From Dissophora ornata (taxonomy: Eukaryota > Mortierellomycota > Mortierellomycetes > Mortierellales > Mortierellaceae): a stretch of 19,823 nucleotides of DNA. Location: the NCBI GenBank assembly GCA_025201705.1, contig MU617189.1:1-19823 (forward strand), read 5' to 3'. The notes under the pieces were generated by a model. The model was not told where the DNA came from. It ran no database searches and worked only from the letters and a program-made list of their open reading frames with translations. Each line of letters starts with the position of its first letter. The stretch's first letter is position 1. Both the position numbers and the translations under genes were made by a program. This document shows, piece by piece, positions 15,663-19,823 of the stretch.

Positions 15663-18600
15663 ATGAGTTGTAAGTTCTGCTTGTTCCTGTAGTATACTGG
15701 AGAAATCCAGGTTCCAAAGAATATAGTTTATTCAGTATGTCGCTGTTTTATTATAGCCACAACACATGATGGCAGGCCTGGTTCTGGTCATTACCACCAT
15801 TCACACTCGAGCTCTAACGGTGCTTCCAAGATCACTGACTCTCAGTGTAAGTTATATACCATGAACAACAACAATTGTCAATTATCTTGGTGTAAAATGT
15901 ATGTAATGGAATGCCAATGGAAATAGCATAGTGACGGCAAGGCGCAACAACTTACAATCCATATGAATACCTCATTAAAGTGCTGAAAGGCCTAGATTAC
16001 ATCAAAGACGGCGATCGATACCGAGACCGAGGCGACTTCGACAAAGCCGAAGCGAGATATCAGAAGGCTGTCAGATTTTATCCCAGTGAAGCTCACGATC
16101 GGCTGACGATTCTACCTCTATGCAAGACATCCAAGGCATCCATGGAAAACAGCGATTCTAACCGATCTATACCAGCTAGATTCCGTGCGCGTCTCCATCA
16201 CGCAAAGGAAAAGGTCAAACAAGTAGCGAAAGAGCCTTCTCAAATCTCAACTCCAAACCAATATTACTTTCCACTGTCTACTCAGTCCACTCTTGCTTCT
16301 CTGGCCAACACTGATTCCCAATCCGCGTCCGTGTCTGCATCGACTTGCATGTTCACATCCACCTTGACCACCCAATCGATCGTGGGAACTCCTTCGGCCT
16401 TTGCATCGGAAGCCGTTGTCGGTTATGTTGGCACCGTATCAGATGTTCGCTCTTTGACGGCAGCATACAAGATTGCTGACGGCAAAGCGAAAGAGATCAT
16501 CGACAACAAGGTTTACGACATCATAAAAGAATTTGGCAAAAGTCGCGTCACCTTCGACACTGTGCAGGAGCTGGTAGCCCTGGCTGACATTCAAGACCGA
16601 GACATATTCCTGCACGTCACCACAAAGATCCTCAATGTATTGAGAAATATGCCTCTGCTCACCAGTATCGCTCTTCAAGGCTTGGCCGTCATCTTGGACT
16701 CTTTTCCTGATAAAATCGACTTGGGTTCATTGCATGGAACCTTTGTGGAGATTCTCAAAACTCTCCAAGATCGTCTGAGCAGCATTAGTACTGCCAAAAA
16801 TATTGACGAACTGCTACCTTTGCTCATCGCTCTCAACTCACTCCTGGACGCCATGGTGCGTAGAGAGGTGTCTAAACTTCATCGCGAATCCGTTTACGAC
16901 GTCCTCAAGACTCAACTGGATAGTTTAACCTCACACTCAAGTGTGATGGTATGCTTCCAAGCACTGTATGCTAAACAGGCTCTTGCTATCATTGGCGACG
17001 ACGAGTCACTCCAAATGAAAATATACCGACATGGAAAATTGGCATTTGCACTGGCAGGAGATGTATCGAATATGGCAACCAAGTTCGATCTAGCTAGCGC
17101 CGAGTCAGCATACCAAAATATCAAAAAGATATTCGACATTTCGATTCGGGATCAGTGGTACCAGGGACTGATCTATGTCGATTATCTGGTGGGACAACAT
17201 AGTTGGCGGCAACTTGAGGAATTTGTGCTCTACAGCAAGTTCAGATCAGATGTATGGTTTCAACTAGGCGTAGTCTTGCGGCTCGAAGAGATTGCAGTGG
17301 TTCAAACGGACACTGCAATTAGTGGTGGTGCTATCAAGTTTCTTATTGCCCTGGGGACGAAACCTATTCCATTAGTGCCAGAGATGGTGCAGGACACTCT
17401 TCTACGTCTCGGGATATCGGACGAATCTACAGATGGCACGAAGGATGACATGGCAATCCCACTCCTCCCCAAGCCTTCTATTTCGAGCCAGGACAATCCA
17501 CGACCTGTATGGGATCCAGCTTGGCATGCTACTCCAAAAGGCATTCTGCTCAAAGCTGTTCAGGATAGAGATCAGCGGAATGCGAATGTGGATAAACTAC
17601 CAGCCCAATTTATGGATATCAGACAAGAGATTCAATTCTGTGGCTCACAGGTGAAAGGCGTGATTGATCAGATGGCGGATATTCAGCAACTCAAAGCCGA
17701 TGCTCGCGCAATTCTTCCCTCGCAGTCTAGTCTGGAAGACATCCAGTCTGCACTCAAGACCTACTATGCACCATCCCTCTTCATCCTTCGAGTCTCAGGA
17801 GATGAACTGGATCTGGAGACATGCTACGTCAATCTAGCGATCGTTGAGGCCCCAGCACAACGAGAAAAGGAAAAGCAAGATCTCAAGGAGCAGGCAGCCG
17901 TCTTTCATCGAATCCCGAGTTTCGAAGCCGTAGAAAGAGCCAATATGCAGTCGTCGATCCCCTTGGAACAAATTTTCAACAAGCGCAAGCTACGTGATGG
18001 AAAAGAAAACGTTCCTAAAACAATTTTGATACAGGGGCGAGCAGGGATCGGCAAGACAACACTGTGCAAAAAGATTGTTCTTGCACATCAGACCGGACTG
18101 TGGAGAAATCGTTTCGACACCGTACTGTGGCTCCCATTGCGTCGGCTCAAAGCATTCAAGACCTGCACTCTGGAAGGCCTATTACGCGAGAAGTTCTTTG
18201 CTCAGGGCCTTGAACAAGAAGGAGAGGCACTAGCCCGCGGACTTGCAGTTTCCGCTCAAAAAGGCAGAGTTCTTTTCGTCTTGGATGGTCTGGATGAGAT
18301 TGTAGCAGATACAGAGGGTGATGAAGGGAATGACTTGAAATTCTTCCTAAGGACCCTGCTCACGCAACAACATGTCGTCATCACTTCAAGACCCTCAGGC
18401 TTGGACAGATCACTATTACCACCAATAGATCTGGAACTTGAGACCGTTGGATTCAGCCAGAAGAATGTCAAAGACTTCCTAGTCAAGGTACTCAAGCCTG
18501 AAGCAGTGAGGACAGTTCAAGACTTTATTCAAAAAACGCCTTTGATTCAAGGGTTGGTCAATATTCCAGTGCAACTCGACGTGATCTGCTTCAGCTGGGA

Positions 18601-19823
18601 TTCGCTTCCAATGGACGGTCCCACGATAACCATGACTGGACTGTATCAACTAATGGTGCGGAAACTGTGGTACAAAGACGCACTTCGACTCAAGAAGACA
18701 GCCGGAGGAAAGGCTCTGACACCGAGACAAATCAGCGAATTGGCTCCTGAGGATATCGATGAGCTGATGACTATTGAGTTGCAACATCTTGGGTACCTTG
18801 CGTTCAAAGGGATGAAGAACAATCATCAAATCGAATTTGATGCAAAAGCTCTTCTCAACGCGTTGGGGGATCTCAGAGAGTACCGTGCAACAGTCAAGAT
18901 TGGCCTTTTACCGCCTCAGCTCCTTGAAATGATGAAGCAGACATCATTTCTGCACACAGCAGATGCAGATCTGGATGCCAGCAAGAGCGGTTCTCAGCAA
19001 GCCTGGTATTTCTTGCATCTGACATTCCAAGAACATTTTGCGGCAACATGGATAGCCCGGCATCTACAAGTTAAACAACCACACCCCTCAGCTGGGATGA
19101 TGACGGTGGAGCAAGCGAAAGCATTTGTGCAAGAGCATAAATACAATCCTCAATATGAGATTGTGTGGTGGATGGTAGCAGGATTGCTAGATGGAGAGGC
19201 TTTAGAAGAGTTTTTCGATCTTCTACAAGGACCACCACGAGATTTGATTGGAGGCCGCCATCAGCAAATACTGGCATCATGCCTGAATGAGGCGCGAGCT
19301 CGATTGGATACCACGGTCGTCACCAGATTAGATGCGGAACTGATGAAATGGCTGCACTTCGAGATTCAAACCTGCCACAGTAAAGGCGACAGAAGCATAT
19401 TGGGCTGTCAGACCTCATTCCCAGAGACCCTTCTAGTTCAGGACTTGGTTTCAGTGCGTTCCTGGAAAACAATTCTTGCGCGAACTTTGGGAGATCGCCC
19501 TACGTTATCAGAATCGGCTATCCAGTCACTCCTTGGTGCACTCAAGGATGAAGATGCAGATGTCAGGGAGTCAGCAGCATCAGCATTAGGCAACCAGTCT
19601 ACGTTGCCTGAATCGGCCATCCAGTGCCTCATTGGTGCACTCAAGGATGAAGACGCAGATGTCAGGATGTCAGCAGCATTGGCATTAAGCAAGCAGTCTA
19701 CGATGCCTGAATTGGCCATCCAGCTACTCATTGTTGCACTCAAGAATGAAAATGCAAAAGCTAGGAGATCAGCAGCATCAGCTTTAAGCAAGCAGTCTGC
19801 GTTGCCTGAATCGGCCATCCAGC
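15663..19823 (+). CDS. STAND/NLR-like protein: TPR, NACHT NTPase, HEAT/ARM repeats (3' end beyond window)
   Basis: Proposed exons are 15663-15669 (7 nt), 15757-15846 and 15942 to beyond 19823. The last is open for 3.88 kb, giving at least 1326 residues. NACHT proteins are signal-transduction ATPases that oligomerise when their repeat domain senses a ligand; in fungi many act in self/non-self recognition. Seen: a His/Ser-rich N-terminus, a TPR-like unit at about 49-82 (GDRYRDRGDFDKAEARYQKA), a long helical region, then NACHT with Walker A GRAGIGKTT (731-739), Walker B LFVLDGLDE (810-818), sensor-like VVITSRPSG (844-852) and the downstream helix FLHLTFQEHFAA (1056-1067). From about residue 1220 come 33-residue repeats of ESAIQxLIGALKDEDADVR type. 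The domain core is very secure. The first two exons are inferred from splice signals, and the acceptor at 15941 is forced because earlier AGs lead into stop codons. The nearby decayed effector-like genes suggest an accessory locus. Confidence 0.85.
19502..19823 (+). repeat. 99-bp tandem repeats encoding HEAT/ARM-type units
   Basis: Units start at 19502, 19601, 19700 and 19799 (the last cut by the window end), each exactly 99 bp or 33 codons. Shared core: AIQ, L(I/L)xALK(D/N)E(D/N)A, R, SAA, AL, QS. Nucleotide identity between units is high, so they are recent or homogenised duplications. The array continues past the window. Confidence 0.9.

Noticed and set aside
1..19823. Search for tRNA, rRNA, CRISPR arrays, IS elements or long terminal repeats
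   Set aside because: I saw no tRNA-like T-loop signature in a foldable context, no regular repeat-spacer array, and no transposase or reverse transcriptase motifs in the readable frames.

Overview
This window is nuclear DNA from a filamentous fungus, most likely Mucoromycota in or near the Mortierellaceae. The evidence is short GT-AG introns (56-261 nt) carrying long homopolymer T/A runs, pyrimidine-rich promoters with recognisable TATA boxes, a fungus-specific chitin synthase activator (Skt5/Chs4), a DUF3712-like secreted protein, and a large NACHT protein with near-identical HEAT-type repeats, a kind of gene I recall as common in these fungi. The genus is an inference.

Left half, conserved core genes (1-9841). 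On the minus strand, 3452 down to 235 is a six-exon gene for an NBR1-like selective autophagy receptor: N-terminal PB1, a Cys/Lys-rich spacer, three ZZ zinc fingers, a four-tryptophan (FW) domain, and an acidic C-terminus with an LC3/Atg8-interaction motif. One of its introns appears to be GC-AG. A 2.4 kb divergent intergenic region (3453-5885) has no convincing gene but holds G-quadruplex-capable tracts, a perfect 12-bp hairpin and a 9-bp tandem repeat. On the plus strand, 5886-9841 is a three-exon SKT5/CHS4 gene of 1222 codons: a Q/P-rich N-terminus with hexapeptide repeats, SEL1 repeats, and a C-terminal CKIM prenylation box.

Middle (9842-12078). After a 770-bp spacer with a nested inverted repeat and a TATA box lies a five-exon gene for a secreted protein. 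It has a signal peptide, a possible Kex2 site, a DUF3712-like C-terminal half and a 12-nt microexon.

Right half, accessory island (12079-19823). Two decayed coding regions (12516-13640 and about 14800-15235) are separated by unrecognised sequence. Each is preceded by a copy of a roughly 80-bp dispersed element. The first resembles a large effector-like family of Mortierella/Rhizophagus-type fungi, with a possible restriction-endonuclease-fold region that has lost its apparent catalytic positions. From 15663 to beyond the window end is an intact-looking gene for a STAND/NLR-type protein: TPR, long helical region, NACHT NTPase, then 99-bp HEAT/ARM repeats. The core genes act in autophagy and cell-wall synthesis. 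The right side looks like a fast-evolving recognition/effector neighbourhood.
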